Below are positions 1-8,442 of a stretch of DNA of 64,000 nt, one piece after another. How positions within the stretch are numbered: position 1 is the first letter of the stretch; every line of letters begins with the position of its first letter. Position numbers and translations under genes: made by a program. Below the pieces are notes generated by a model. The model was not told the DNA's origin. It ran no database searches and saw nothing but the letters and a program-made list of their open reading frames with translations. The stretch is from JAAXGI01 sp965206975 (GTDB taxonomy: Bacteria; Gemmatimonadota; Gemmatimonadetes; Longimicrobiales; Gaopeijiaceae), in NCBI GenBank assembly GCA_965206975.1, contig OZ242253.1:3100001-3164000 (forward strand), written 5' to 3'.

Positions 1-465
1 CTCGTGGCCTCCCGCCTTCTTCAAGAAGCTGCCGAGCCGGCCGACGACGTCCGTGGTCTCCTTCACGGTGAGCCACATCGTTTCCAGGGTGCCCCGCTTG
101 ACGGTATCGATCGTGTGATACACGACGTAGACGCCGAAGACGACACCCGCGATCCAGTGGATCGTCACCCAGGGGAACTGAAGCCCGAGGATCGGGACGA
201 AGGCGGTAATGAGGAGGATGAAGGTGGTCACCGCGAGGAGCAAATGCGAGATTCGTGCGCTCCCGCCGTGCCGCTCGATCTTCTCGGGGAGAGCGGCTGC
301 CGCGGCGAGATCTGCGGGGCCTTCCGCAGCCTCCTTCTTGTGGAAGATCGCGTGCACCACTACGAAGAGCGCGCCGAGAGCGGCAACCAACCAGAGAACA
401 TTCCATGCGAGGCCGAGGAGGACCTCCTGTCCCCACGGATTCGCTGCTATGCGTACAAAGTCCAT
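1..465 (-). CDS. cytochrome-b-like membrane protein (3' end cut by window edge)
   Basis: The minus-strand frame starts with ATG at 465-463 and is open to the left edge, giving 155 residues with no stop. Three hydrophobic segments are visible: residues about 15-40 (GLAWNVLWLVAALG), about 78-98 (LLLAVTTFILLITAF) and about 103-124. Histidines lie at or next to segment ends (SHLLLAV, IHWIAG, VVYHTI), as expected for haem b ligands. The start is only 2 bases after the stop of the FAD subunit of Mo-hydroxylase copy A, so it is probably cotranscribed. A membrane cytochrome would give this periplasmic dehydrogenase a route for electrons into the quinone pool. The relation to formate-dehydrogenase-gamma/cytochrome b561-type proteins is inferred from topology and context. 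The exact family cannot be fixed without the missing C-terminus. Confidence 0.6.
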   Translation of the reverse strand, partial: MDFVRIAANPWGQEVLLGLAWNVLWLVAALGALFVVVHAIFHKKEAAEGPADLAAAAALPEKIERHGGSARISHLLLAVTTFILLITAFVPILGLQFPWVTIHWIAGVVFGVYVVYHTIDTVKRGTLETMWLTVKETTDVVGRLGSFLKKAGGHE

Positions 466-467
466 AA

Positions 468-1469
468 CTAGGCAGCCGCCTCCCGGATCGCCCGCTTCAC
501 CAGGTTTCGGGTGAGCGCGATCTTGTATGCGTTGAACTGCAGGGGACGCGCATCCTCCACCGCCAGACGCCCCGCTTCCTCCATGGTCTCCTCATTCACC
601 GGCCGCCCCGCGATCGCATTCTCCACCCGGCGCAACCGGAGCGGCCGCGCCGCCACCCCGCCCACCACGATCCTCGCCTCGAAGATCGTTCCACCCTGCA
701 CATCCAGCGCCGCGGCCACGTTGCCCAGCGCAAAGTCCCAGGAGCCCCGGTCCGCCACCTTCTCGAAATACATGCTCGATCCCGACCACCGACCCGGGAT
801 ATGGATCGCCACAAGGAGGTCCGTCGGCTCCATCACCGTCATCCGCGTGATGTCCGTGCTCGGCCCGATGAAGAAGTTCTCCGCCGGCACCATTCGCGTA
901 CCCCCCGCGCTCCGAACCTCCATCTCGGCATCCAGCGCCACCAGCGCCGGACCCGTGTCCGTCGGCGACACCGCCACGCAGCGGTTCGACTCGAAGATCG
1001 AATGCTCCCGGTTCAGCGCGTCCGGCGCATTCGCGTAGCACGTGTTCCCGCCTGCACGGTAGCACGGCCACGCGCTCCGGTAGTACCAGCAGCGCGTGTC
1101 CTGGCTCACATTCCCGCCAAGCGTCCCCTGGTGGCGGATCTGCGGCGTCGCCACCCGCTCCGCCGCATTCGCCAGCATCGGGAAGCGCGCACTGACCTCC
1201 GGATGCTTCACCACCTCATCGAGGCTCGTCATCGCCCCGATCCGGATCCCGTCCCCGCTCGCCTCGACACCCCTCAACTCCTCGATCCCCCCCACATCCA
1301 CCACCACGCCCGGGCTCTTCGCCCGGTCCTTCAGCCAATCGAACGTGTCCAGCCCTCCCGACAGGATCCATGCATCCGACCCATGGCTACGCAGCAGGTC
1401 CAGGGCCCCGTCCAGCTCCATCGGCTGATAGAGCTCGAACGTTCCCATCATGTCGCGAATCTCGCCCAT
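468..1469 (-). CDS. xanthine dehydrogenase family FAD-binding subunit, copy A
   Basis: This 333-residue medium subunit of a molybdenum hydroxylase holds FAD and passes electrons between the [2Fe-2S] subunit and the acceptor. FAD-binding features of the family are visible, such as LSGGLD near residue 36 and the TLGGNV stretch at 116-121. After that stretch come four cysteines at residues 127, 136, 144 and 164 (RCWYYR, PCYR, TCYA, RCVAV). The same four-Cys loop carries an extra [4Fe-4S] cluster in PaoB and in 4-hydroxybenzoyl-CoA reductase beta; CoxM- and XDH-type FAD subunits lack it. The start ATG at 1469 is 33 bases downstream of the large-subunit stop. The protein differs from copy B at one residue near the C-terminus (REAAA against REATA). 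Confidence 0.92.
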   Translation of the reverse strand: MGEIRDMMGTFELYQPMELDGALDLLRSHGSDAWILSGGLDTFDWLKDRAKSPGVVVDVGGIEELRGVEASGDGIRIGAMTSLDEVVKHPEVSARFPMLANAAERVATPQIRHQGTLGGNVSQDTRCWYYRSAWPCYRAGGNTCYANAPDALNREHSIFESNRCVAVSPTDTGPALVALDAEMEVRSAGGTRMVPAENFFIGPSTDITRMTVMEPTDLLVAIHIPGRWSGSSMYFEKVADRGSWDFALGNVAAALDVQGGTIFEARIVVGGVAARPLRLRRVENAIAGRPVNEETMEEAGRLAVEDARPLQFNAYKIALTRNLVKRAIREAAA

Positions 1470-1502
1470 ATCGCTCTCCTCTGGATTCCCCTTCGTTCCC
1501 TG

Positions 1503-3938
1503 CTAGACGTGGGTCTGAAGCGTCGTATACCCCGTCGCTCCACCCTCGAGTGCGTTCAGAATCTTGTCGATGCTGAGCGGCGTGCGGTTCAGATACACTC
1601 CGATCGCGTCGTAGACGGCATTCAGGACGACGGCTGCCCCCGCTCCGACGGGTGGCTCCCCGATCCCCCGCGAGCCGACCGGGTTCTCGCGGTCCGCGAT
1701 GTCCACCGCGGCAAATTGGAAGTCGATCGGCGCATTCATGATGCTGATCGGCTTCGCGGTGTGGAAGCGCTTGTTCTGGTTCACCCCCCAGCGGAGGTCG
1801 TAGCCCCACTTCTCGAAGCGGGCCTGGCTCATCCCCTGGAGGAGGCCGCCGGAAACCTGCGCCATGAGGCTTCGCGGATTCAGGACGGTGCCGCAGTCCG
1901 CGACGGCGAGGAGCTCCTGAACGTCAAAGTCTCCGGTTTCCGTATCGACTTCCACGACCGCGAACGCGACGACGGTCGAGCGTGTGGCTCCCTCGTGCGA
2001 GAACTCGTCCGTCGCGGCCGCCACGAGTCCCGCACCCACGAGGTGCTCCTGTACGGCGCGAACCGTCATCTCATTCAAGGACTCGTTGAGCTCGTGTCCG
2101 TCGTAGCGGCCCCCGAGCTCGATCGCTCGCTCGGCCGCCTGCCCGAAGCTCATCCCCACCGACGGGCTCCCCATCCGGAAAACCCGGCCGCCTCCCACAT
2201 CGTAGCTCTCCGGCGCGCCGCCGAGATCCGCCGCCGCGATCTCCTGGAGGAGACGCTTCGCCTGAAGCCCGGCCGCGTAGTTCGCCCGCGTATGGGCATG
2301 CGTCGTCTGGCTGCCCACCTGCATCGAACTCCAGGGGATTCCCCGGCTGCTATCCCCCCAGACGACTTCGACCTCTTCCCACGGTACGCCGAGCACCTCT
2401 GCGGCCACCATCGAGGTATCGAAGACGGAGTGCGTACCCAGGTTTCCGACGCCGGAGTGGATCGTGAGCCGACCGTCCGGGCGGATCACGAGCATCCCGT
2501 CGTACCCGGAGCTCCCTGCCGAGTAGGGGCTGATGGCCACGCCGACGCCCGTCACCTTCGAGCCGTTCCGCTGCCCGCTGAGTTGCCGCTTCTCATCCCA
2601 GTTGAAGAGCTCGCGGCCCATCTGGATCGCTTCCCTCGCGTAGCAACTCGTCAGCTGGCTTGGACCCGGATGGAAGAACGCCTGATCCGCTGGTGCGTTG
2701 ATCTGGAGGATATCGACACGGTCCACGGCGAGCTCCCGGGCCGCGCGATCAAGAACGGGACCTATCATCGTGATTGCCTGCGCCCCGCCCGGCGCACGCT
2801 GCGCACCTCTCGGCGGAGTGTTCGTGATCACGGGGACCCCGCGGAAGCGCATCGTCTCCGGCTGGTAGGAGAGCGATGCGATCGAGGCGGCAGAGGCGAA
2901 GTCGCCTCGACGGCCGTACGAGCCGCTGTCCTGTATCAGGAGGAGATCCATTGCCATGAGCCGGCCATCCGAGCGAAGGCCCATCTTCACCCAGCCCGCC
3001 ATTCCGGCTCGCGCACGACCGAAGTACGTCTCCTCGTCCCGGGTCACACGCATCATCACCGGGCGACCGGCCTTCCTAGAGAGGTAGACAGGGATCACGT
3101 CCGTGACCGAGCCCGCACCCTTGCTCCCGAAGCCGCCGCCGCAGTACTCCGCGATGAGAACGAGATCCTCCTCGGGGATCCCGATCCGGCCGGCGTGCCC
3201 GGCCGCGGTGCGGGCCGTGCTCTGAGTCGAGCAGTGCAGGTAGCACTTCCCGTTTTCCCAATAGGCCATCGCGCTCCGCGGCTCCATCGGGTGATGCGTC
3301 TGCGACTGATGCACGATCGACTGTTCGATGACGAGATCCGCCTCCGCGAAGGCGGCCCGCCAGTCCCCGACCTCCCACCCCTCGGCCCCGGGCAACTCGA
3401 TCTCCGGGAAGCGGTCTGCCTCGACCGCGGCCATCTGCTCGGCCGTCCACTTGATCTCGGCGACCTCGAACCCCTCGTAGGCGTTCCCGACCTCGAGCGG
3501 ATTCGGACCGCCGGGACGAAGGGTGTCCAGGGGATCGAGCGCGAAGGGGAGCGGCTCGATCTCCACCTCGATCGCCGCGACCGCATCCGCCGCGAGCGTC
3601 TCGTCCACCGCGGCCACGGCCGCGATCGGCTGCCCCTGGTAGATCGGCTCGTTCGTCAGGACCGGCTCTACCCCCTGGTACTCGCTTGCACCGGCACCGC
3701 CGCCGCCAGCCCTGGGCTCCAGGTCATCCACGGTGAGAACCGCCACGACCCCGTCCATTGCGAGGGCGCGGCTCGCGTCGAGGCGGGTGACCCGCCCGTG
3801 CGGGACCGGGCTCAGGAGGAGCTTCGCGAAGACCATCCCGTCCGCACGGAAGTCCTCCGCGTACCTCGACCGCCCCGTCACCTTCGCCCTCAGATCCTTC
3901 GGCGTCTGGTTCGTCCCGATCAACCTGTAATCGGCCAT
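1503..3938 (-). CDS. xanthine dehydrogenase family molybdopterin-binding large subunit, copy A
   Basis: This 811-residue catalytic subunit binds the molybdopterin cofactor and hydroxylates an unknown organic substrate. Family motifs seen are QGQP at 101-104, GGGFGSK at 267-273, RGAQRAPGGAQ around 377-387 (arginine-containing Mo-pocket loop) and GIGEPP at 758-763 with the catalytic Glu at 761. The Cys-containing active-site loop of form-I CO dehydrogenase (AYRCSFR) is absent, so CO is not the expected substrate. There is no signal peptide; the subunit is probably carried out with the Tat-tagged [2Fe-2S] partner. Against copy B, the first 64 residues and several later blocks are identical, while residues 65-100, about 170-290 and scattered later patches differ. 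The paralogues therefore probably differ in substrate. Confidence 0.93.
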   Translation of the reverse strand: MADYRLIGTNQTPKDLRAKVTGRSRYAEDFRADGMVFAKLLLSPVPHGRVTRLDASRALAMDGVVAVLTVDDLEPRAGGGGAGASEYQGVEPVLTNEPIYQGQPIAAVAAVDETLAADAVAAIEVEIEPLPFALDPLDTLRPGGPNPLEVGNAYEGFEVAEIKWTAEQMAAVEADRFPEIELPGAEGWEVGDWRAAFAEADLVIEQSIVHQSQTHHPMEPRSAMAYWENGKCYLHCSTQSTARTAAGHAGRIGIPEEDLVLIAEYCGGGFGSKGAGSVTDVIPVYLSRKAGRPVMMRVTRDEETYFGRARAGMAGWVKMGLRSDGRLMAMDLLLIQDSGSYGRRGDFASAASIASLSYQPETMRFRGVPVITNTPPRGAQRAPGGAQAITMIGPVLDRAARELAVDRVDILQINAPADQAFFHPGPSQLTSCYAREAIQMGRELFNWDEKRQLSGQRNGSKVTGVGVAISPYSAGSSGYDGMLVIRPDGRLTIHSGVGNLGTHSVFDTSMVAAEVLGVPWEEVEVVWGDSSRGIPWSSMQVGSQTTHAHTRANYAAGLQAKRLLQEIAAADLGGAPESYDVGGGRVFRMGSPSVGMSFGQAAERAIELGGRYDGHELNESLNEMTVRAVQEHLVGAGLVAAATDEFSHEGATRSTVVAFAVVEVDTETGDFDVQELLAVADCGTVLNPRSLMAQVSGGLLQGMSQARFEKWGYDLRWGVNQNKRFHTAKPISIMNAPIDFQFAAVDIADRENPVGSRGIGEPPVGAGAAVVLNAVYDAIGVYLNRTPLSIDKILNALEGGATGYTTLQTHV

Positions 3939-3955
3939 CTCGCTACACCTCCCTA

Positions 3956-3991
3956 GAGGTATGTCTTGGCATCGAGGTATGTCCTGGCATC
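3956..3991. repeat. two 18-bp direct repeats between [2Fe-2S] and large-subunit genes (copy A)
   Basis: Two back-to-back units of the form GAGGTATGTCYTGGCATC differ at one base. They fill part of the short gap between the large-subunit start (3938) and the [2Fe-2S] stop (4013). The same pair is present at 8386-8421 in copy B. No function is evident. Confidence 0.8.
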
Positions 3992-4012
3992 ATCCCCCGC
4001 TTCCGGGTCCAC

Positions 4013-4642
4013 TCACGCCGTCCGACGCGTCAACTCCACCGCCCGCATCGCCGACGTCAGGATCTTGTCGTAGTCCCCGCACCGGCAAAGATTGCCCGAG
4101 AGCGCAAGCCTCGCCTCCTCCCGCGTCGGATTCGGGTTCTCGTTGAGCATCCCCACCATCGCCATGATGAACCCCGACGCGCAGAACGCACACTGGAAGC
4201 CCGCCTCGTCCATCACCGCCTGCTGAACCGGATGCAGCTCCCCGCTCGCCGACTCGAGCCCCTCGATCGTCGTCACCGCACGACCCCGCACCTGGTGCGC
4301 CAACAGCGAACACGAATACTGCGTCACCCCGTCCACGAGAACCGTGCACGCCCCGCACTCCGCCCGGTCGCACCCCCACTTCGTCCCCGTTAGACCCAGC
4401 TTGTAGCGCAGCACGTGCGCAACCGTCTCCTGCGGATACACATCCACCGTCCGGTTCTGCCCATTCACGTTGAGCGTCACCATCTGTCCCACCGTACCCG
4501 ACGCGCTCTGCGCATACGCGCGCCCGGTCCCCCGGAACAAATACGACGTCGACGAAACCGTCGCCCCCGCCGCAATCACTCCCTTGATGAACGTGCGACG
4601 CGAGACCCCTCTCTCACCCACCACAATGTCTCGGTTCTCCAT
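4013..4642 (-). CDS. Tat-exported [2Fe-2S] subunit of the Mo-hydroxylase, copy A
   Basis: This 209-residue small subunit carries two [2Fe-2S] clusters. A twin-arginine signal is visible at residues 14-20 (SRRTFIK) followed by a hydrophobic run and AYAQSA, so the holoenzyme should be periplasmic. The plant-ferredoxin-type cluster uses Cys 91, 96, 99 and 111 (CDRAECGAC). The alpha-helical cluster uses Cys 151, 154, 186 and 188 (CAFC and CRC). The ATG at 4642 was chosen because GGAGGAGG lies just upstream and the same start is used in copy B; a longer in-frame start at 4735 exists but has no support. It is the first gene of the copy A transcription unit and identical to the copy B protein. Confidence 0.93.
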   Translation of the reverse strand: MENRDIVVGERGVSRRTFIKGVIAAGATVSSTSYLFRGTGRAYAQSASGTVGQMVTLNVNGQNRTVDVYPQETVAHVLRYKLGLTGTKWGCDRAECGACTVLVDGVTQYSCSLLAHQVRGRAVTTIEGLESASGELHPVQQAVMDEAGFQCAFCASGFIMAMVGMLNENPNPTREEARLALSGNLCRCGDYDKILTSAMRAVELTRRTA

Positions 4643-4789
4643 CGAGTGCTCCTCCTCCAGTGTGGCGCTCTCGTAGGGTTGACCTTCTCGGCCCCGTACC
4701 GCTCGGGGGAGCGCCGGGACGCCGCACTCACCCACGTGTCGCTACGCGGATCGACAGACGTGGACGCGAATCCATTCTCAGGCGATTCG

Positions 4790-4820
4790 ATAGTATGTGT
4801 GTCGCTCCAGCAGGTGTCAA
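4790..4820 (-). promoter_or_regulatory. predicted sigma-70-type promoter for Mo-hydroxylase copy A
   Basis: Read on the minus strand, a perfect -35 box TTGACA (4820-4815) is followed after 19 bases by TACTAT (4795-4790). It lies in the non-duplicated spacer between the two modules, about 150 bases upstream of the first gene. The spacer is two bases longer than ideal. Prediction from sequence only. Confidence 0.5.
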
Positions 4821-4851
4821 CGAGAACAAGGGTCGAGGGAACGAAGGCGAC

Positions 4852-4910
4852 AAACAAAAAACGCGCCGGCCCCCCGGAGTATCCCTCTCTTCCGGGTGGC
4901 CGGCGCGTTT
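4852..4910 (-). terminator. Rho-independent terminator of Mo-hydroxylase copy B
   Basis: The arms AAACGCGCCGGCC (about 4859-4871) and GGCCGGCGCGTTT (4898-4910) are perfectly complementary, with a partly paired inner region. On the minus strand the hairpin is followed by a TTTTTTGTTTG tract. It lies right after the copy B FAD gene stop at 4928, so transcription of copy B should end before copy A. Confidence 0.85.
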
Positions 4911-4927
4911 CGCGGCAATCGGAGGCG

Positions 4928-5929
4928 CTAGGCGGTCGCCTCCCGGATCGCCCGCTTCACCAGGTTTCGGGTGAGCGCGATCTTGTATGCGTTGAACTGC
5001 AGGGGACGCGCATCCTCCACCGCCAGACGCCCCGCTTCCTCCATGGTCTCCTCATTCACCGGCCGCCCCGCGATCGCATTCTCCACCCGGCGCAACCGGA
5101 GCGGCCGCGCCGCCACCCCGCCCACCACGATCCTCGCCTCGAAGATCGTTCCACCCTGCACATCCAGCGCCGCGGCCACGTTGCCCAGCGCAAAGTCCCA
5201 GGAGCCCCGGTCCGCCACCTTCTCGAAATACATGCTCGATCCCGACCACCGACCCGGGATATGGATCGCCACAAGGAGGTCCGTCGGCTCCATCACCGTC
5301 ATCCGCGTGATGTCCGTGCTCGGCCCGATGAAGAAGTTCTCCGCCGGCACCATTCGCGTACCCCCCGCGCTCCGAACCTCCATCTCGGCATCCAGCGCCA
5401 CCAGCGCCGGACCCGTGTCCGTCGGCGACACCGCCACGCAGCGGTTCGACTCGAAGATCGAATGCTCCCGGTTCAGCGCGTCCGGCGCATTCGCGTAGCA
5501 CGTGTTCCCGCCTGCACGGTAGCACGGCCACGCGCTCCGGTAGTACCAGCAGCGCGTGTCCTGGCTCACATTCCCGCCAAGCGTCCCCTGGTGGCGGATC
5601 TGCGGCGTCGCCACCCGCTCCGCCGCATTCGCCAGCATCGGGAAGCGCGCACTGACCTCCGGATGCTTCACCACCTCATCGAGGCTCGTCATCGCCCCGA
5701 TCCGGATCCCGTCCCCGCTCGCTTCGACACCCCTCAACTCCTCGATCCCCCCCACATCCACCACCACGCCCGGGCTCTTCGCCCGGTCCTTCAGCCAATC
5801 GAACGTGTCCAGCCCTCCCGACAGGATCCATGCATCCGACCCATGGCTACGCAGCAGGTCCAGGGCCCCGTCCAGCTCCATCGGCTGATAGAGCTCGAAC
5901 GTTCCCATCATGTCGCGAATCTCGCCCAT
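4928..5929 (-). CDS. xanthine dehydrogenase family FAD-binding subunit, copy B
   Basis: This 333-residue FAD subunit is nearly identical to the copy A gene, with about three base differences over 1 kb (two close to the stop, one near 5722). It has the same FAD-binding regions and the same four-cysteine loop (127, 136, 144, 164) that in PaoB/HcrB-type subunits binds a [4Fe-4S] cluster. It is the last gene of the copy B unit, followed by the terminator at 4852-4910 and by no cytochrome gene. Near-identity at synonymous sites implies very recent duplication or continuing gene conversion. Confidence 0.92.
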   Translation of the reverse strand: MGEIRDMMGTFELYQPMELDGALDLLRSHGSDAWILSGGLDTFDWLKDRAKSPGVVVDVGGIEELRGVEASGDGIRIGAMTSLDEVVKHPEVSARFPMLANAAERVATPQIRHQGTLGGNVSQDTRCWYYRSAWPCYRAGGNTCYANAPDALNREHSIFESNRCVAVSPTDTGPALVALDAEMEVRSAGGTRMVPAENFFIGPSTDITRMTVMEPTDLLVAIHIPGRWSGSSMYFEKVADRGSWDFALGNVAAALDVQGGTIFEARIVVGGVAARPLRLRRVENAIAGRPVNEETMEEAGRLAVEDARPLQFNAYKIALTRNLVKRAIREATA

Positions 5930-5962
5930 ATCGCTCTCCTCTGGATTCCCCTTCGTTCCCCG

Positions 5963-8368
5963 CTAGACGTGGGTCTGAAGCGTCGTGTACCCCGTCGCTC
6001 CACCCTCGATTGCATTCACGATCTTGTCCGGGCTGACGGGTGTGCGCGTGATCGGCATCCCGATCGCATCCTGGATCGCCGAGAGCACGACGGCCGCGCC
6101 CGCCCCGACGGGCGGCTCCCCGATCCCCCGCGAGCCGATCGGCGTCTCGCGGTCCGCGATGTCCACCGCGGCGAATTGGAAGTCGATCGGCGTGTTCATG
6201 AAGGTGATCGGCTTCGCGGTGTGGAGCCGCTTGTTCTGGTTCACCCCCCAGCGGAGGTCGTAGCCCCACTTCTCGAAGCGGGCTTGACTCATCCCCTGCA
6301 GCATGCCTCCGCTCACCTGCGCCATGAGGCCTCGCGGATTCAGGACGGTGCCGCAGTCCGCGACGGCTACGATCTCGGTGACCTCCATCTCTCCGGTCTC
6401 CGTATCGATCTCCACGACGCCGTACGCGACGACCGTCGAGCGCGTGGCGCCCTCATGTGAGAATTCGTCCGTCGCGGCCGCCACGAGACCCTCGCCCACA
6501 AGGTGCTCCTGCACGGCGCGCACCGTCATCTCCTCGAGGGACTCGTTCAACTCGTGGCCGTCGTAGCGGCCCCCGAGCTCGATCGCCCGCTCGGCCGCTG
6601 CTCCGAAGCTCATCCCCACCGACGGGCTCCCCATCCGGAAGACCCGGCCGCCTCCCACATCGTAGTTCTCCGGCGCGCCGCCGAAATCCGCCGCCGCGAT
6701 CTCCTGGAGGAGACGCTTCGCCTGAAGCCCGGCCGCGTAGTTCGCCCGCGTATGCGCGTGCGTCGTCTGACTGCCGCCCTGGCTGGCACTCCACGGAAGC
6801 CCGCGGCTGGAGTCCCCCCAGACGACTTCGACCTCCTCCCACGGCACCATCAGGACCTCGGCCGCCGCCATACACGTGTCGAATGTCGAATGGGTACCCA
6901 AGTTTCCGACGCCGGAATGGATGGTGAGCCGGCCATCCGGGCGGATCACGAGCATCCCGTCGTAGCCGGAACTTCCCGCCGAATAAGAGCTGATAGCCAC
7001 GCCGACGCCCGTCACCTTCGAGCCGTTCCGCTGCCCGCTGAGCTGGCGCTTCTCATCCCAGTTGAAGAGTTCGCGGCCCATCTGGACCGCTTCCTTCGCG
7101 TAGCAACTCGTGACTTGCGTCGGGCCCGGATGGAAGAACGCCTGATCCGCCGGCGCGTTGATGTACATCATGTCGGCCCGGTCGACCCCGAGCTCGTTAG
7201 CGCCCCGGTCCATGACGGGACCGATCATCGTGATCGCCTGCGCCCCGCCCGGCGCGCGTTGCGCACCTCTCGGCGGGGTGTTCGTGATCACGGGGATCCC
7301 GCGGAAGCGCATCGTCTCCGGCTGGTAGCAGAGCGATGCGATCGAGGCAGCAGAATTGAAGTCGCCTCGACGACCGTATGCACCGCTGTCCTGTATCAGG
7401 AAGAGATCCATCGCCAAGAGCCGGCCATCGTCCCGGAAGCCGAGTTTGACCCAGCCCTGCAGCCCCGCCCGCGCACGACCGAAGTACGTCTCCTCGTCCC
7501 GGGTCACGCGCATCATCACGGGGCGACCCGTCTCCCTCGCCAGGGCCGTGGGAATCAGGTCCGTTACCGTCCCGGTGATCTTGCTCCCGAAACCGCCACC
7601 GCAGTACTCCGAGATGAGGACCATGTCCTCCTCGGGAATCTGCAGGCGATCGGCAAAGGCGCGCTGCGACCGGGCCGTGCTCTGCACCGAGCAGTGCAGA
7701 TAGCAGCGGCCGTTCTGCCAGTAGGCCATCGCGCTTCGAGACTCGAGCGGGTGGTGCGTCTGCGACTGGTGCAGGATCGGTTGCTCTACGATCACGGCCG
7801 AACGGCCGAACCCGTCAGCCACATCGCCGACCTCCCAGCCCGCCGCGGCGGGGAACTCGCCCTCCGGGAAGCGGTCCCCCTCGATCGTCGCCATCTGCTC
7901 GGCCGTCCACCTGATCTCGGCGACCTCGAACCCCTCGTAGGCGTTCCCGACCTCGAGCGGATTCGGACCGCCGGGACGAAGGGTGTCCAGGGGATCGAGC
8001 GCGAAGGGGAGCGGCTCGATCTCCACCTCGATCGCCGCGACCGCATCCGCCGCGAGTGTCTCGTCCACCGCGGCCACGGCCGCGATCGGCTGTCCCTGGT
8101 AGCGAGGCTCGTTCGTCAGGATCGGCTCCTGGCCCGGCTCCACCGGAGGCAGGTCATCGGCCGTCATCACGGCGAGAACCCCGTCCATCGCGAGGGCGCG
8201 GCTCGCGTCGAGGCGGGTGACCCGCCCGTGCGGGACCGGGCTCAGGAGGAGCTTCGCGAAGACCATCCCGTCCGCACGGAAGTCCTCCGCGTACCTCGAC
8301 CGCCCCGTCACCTTCGCCCTCAGATCCTTCGGCGTCTGGTTCGTCCCGATCAACCTGTAATCGGCCAT
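5963..8368 (-). CDS. xanthine dehydrogenase family molybdopterin-binding large subunit, copy B
   Basis: This 801-residue catalytic Mo subunit paralogues 1503-3938. Motifs are conserved: QGQP at 91-94, GGGFGSK at 257-263, RGAQRAPGGAQ near 367-377 and GIGEPP with Glu at 751. It is 10 residues shorter because the loop after residue 73 lacks the Gly-rich insert of copy A (RAGGGGAGAS). Positions flanking the Mo-pocket loops differ. Copy B reads HHPLESRSA where A reads HHPMEPRSA, and GSKITGTVTDLIP where A reads GSKGAGSVTDVIP. The substrate is unknown. The gene shares subunit partners of essentially identical sequence with copy A, so mixed assemblies are possible. Confidence 0.93.
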   Translation of the reverse strand: MADYRLIGTNQTPKDLRAKVTGRSRYAEDFRADGMVFAKLLLSPVPHGRVTRLDASRALAMDGVLAVMTADDLPPVEPGQEPILTNEPRYQGQPIAAVAAVDETLAADAVAAIEVEIEPLPFALDPLDTLRPGGPNPLEVGNAYEGFEVAEIRWTAEQMATIEGDRFPEGEFPAAAGWEVGDVADGFGRSAVIVEQPILHQSQTHHPLESRSAMAYWQNGRCYLHCSVQSTARSQRAFADRLQIPEEDMVLISEYCGGGFGSKITGTVTDLIPTALARETGRPVMMRVTRDEETYFGRARAGLQGWVKLGFRDDGRLLAMDLFLIQDSGAYGRRGDFNSAASIASLCYQPETMRFRGIPVITNTPPRGAQRAPGGAQAITMIGPVMDRGANELGVDRADMMYINAPADQAFFHPGPTQVTSCYAKEAVQMGRELFNWDEKRQLSGQRNGSKVTGVGVAISSYSAGSSGYDGMLVIRPDGRLTIHSGVGNLGTHSTFDTCMAAAEVLMVPWEEVEVVWGDSSRGLPWSASQGGSQTTHAHTRANYAAGLQAKRLLQEIAAADFGGAPENYDVGGGRVFRMGSPSVGMSFGAAAERAIELGGRYDGHELNESLEEMTVRAVQEHLVGEGLVAAATDEFSHEGATRSTVVAYGVVEIDTETGEMEVTEIVAVADCGTVLNPRGLMAQVSGGMLQGMSQARFEKWGYDLRWGVNQNKRLHTAKPITFMNTPIDFQFAAVDIADRETPIGSRGIGEPPVGAGAAVVLSAIQDAIGMPITRTPVSPDKIVNAIEGGATGYTTLQTHV

Positions 8369-8385
8369 CTCGCTACACCTCCCTA

Positions 8386-8421
8386 GAGGTATGTCTTGGC
8401 ATCGAGGTATGTCCTGGCATC
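8386..8421. repeat. two 18-bp direct repeats (copy B)
   Basis: This is the same pair of 18-bp units as at 3956-3991, in the gap between the [2Fe-2S] and large-subunit genes of copy B. It was duplicated with the module. Confidence 0.8.
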
Positions 8422-8442
8422 ATCCCCCGCTTCCGGGTCCAC

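Larger units (their letters stand above)
468..4680 (-). repeat. tandem 4.2-kb module, copy A
   Basis: This copy holds the [2Fe-2S], Mo-binding and FAD subunit genes of a xanthine-dehydrogenase-family enzyme in the same order as 4928-9110. Identity begins at the FAD-gene stop (468 against 4928) and ends after TCGTAGGGTT (4680 against 9110). Beyond both ends the sequences are unrelated. The FAD gene differs at about three bases from its twin, and the [2Fe-2S] gene shows no difference I could find. The large-subunit gene is patchy. The offset shifts from 4460 to 4430 because large subunit A is 10 codons longer. Confidence 0.95.

Noticed and set aside
1503..3938. Form-I CO dehydrogenase (CoxL)
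   Set aside because: The diagnostic AYRCSFR active-site loop is missing and the FAD subunit has the PaoB/HcrB cysteine loop instead of CoxM features.
801..3956. 1051-codon plus-strand open frame across the Mo-hydroxylase genes
   Set aside because: It is antisense to two well-supported subunits, is made of Arg/His/Pro-rich low-information sequence, and arises from the codon bias of the minus-strand genes.
3956..3991. CRISPR-like direct repeats
   Set aside because: Only two 18-bp units without spacers, duplicated along with the module.
4415..6460. 681-codon plus-strand frame across copies A and B
   Set aside because: It is also antisense to recognisable genes and repeats the same Arg/His-rich pattern as the 801-3956 frame.
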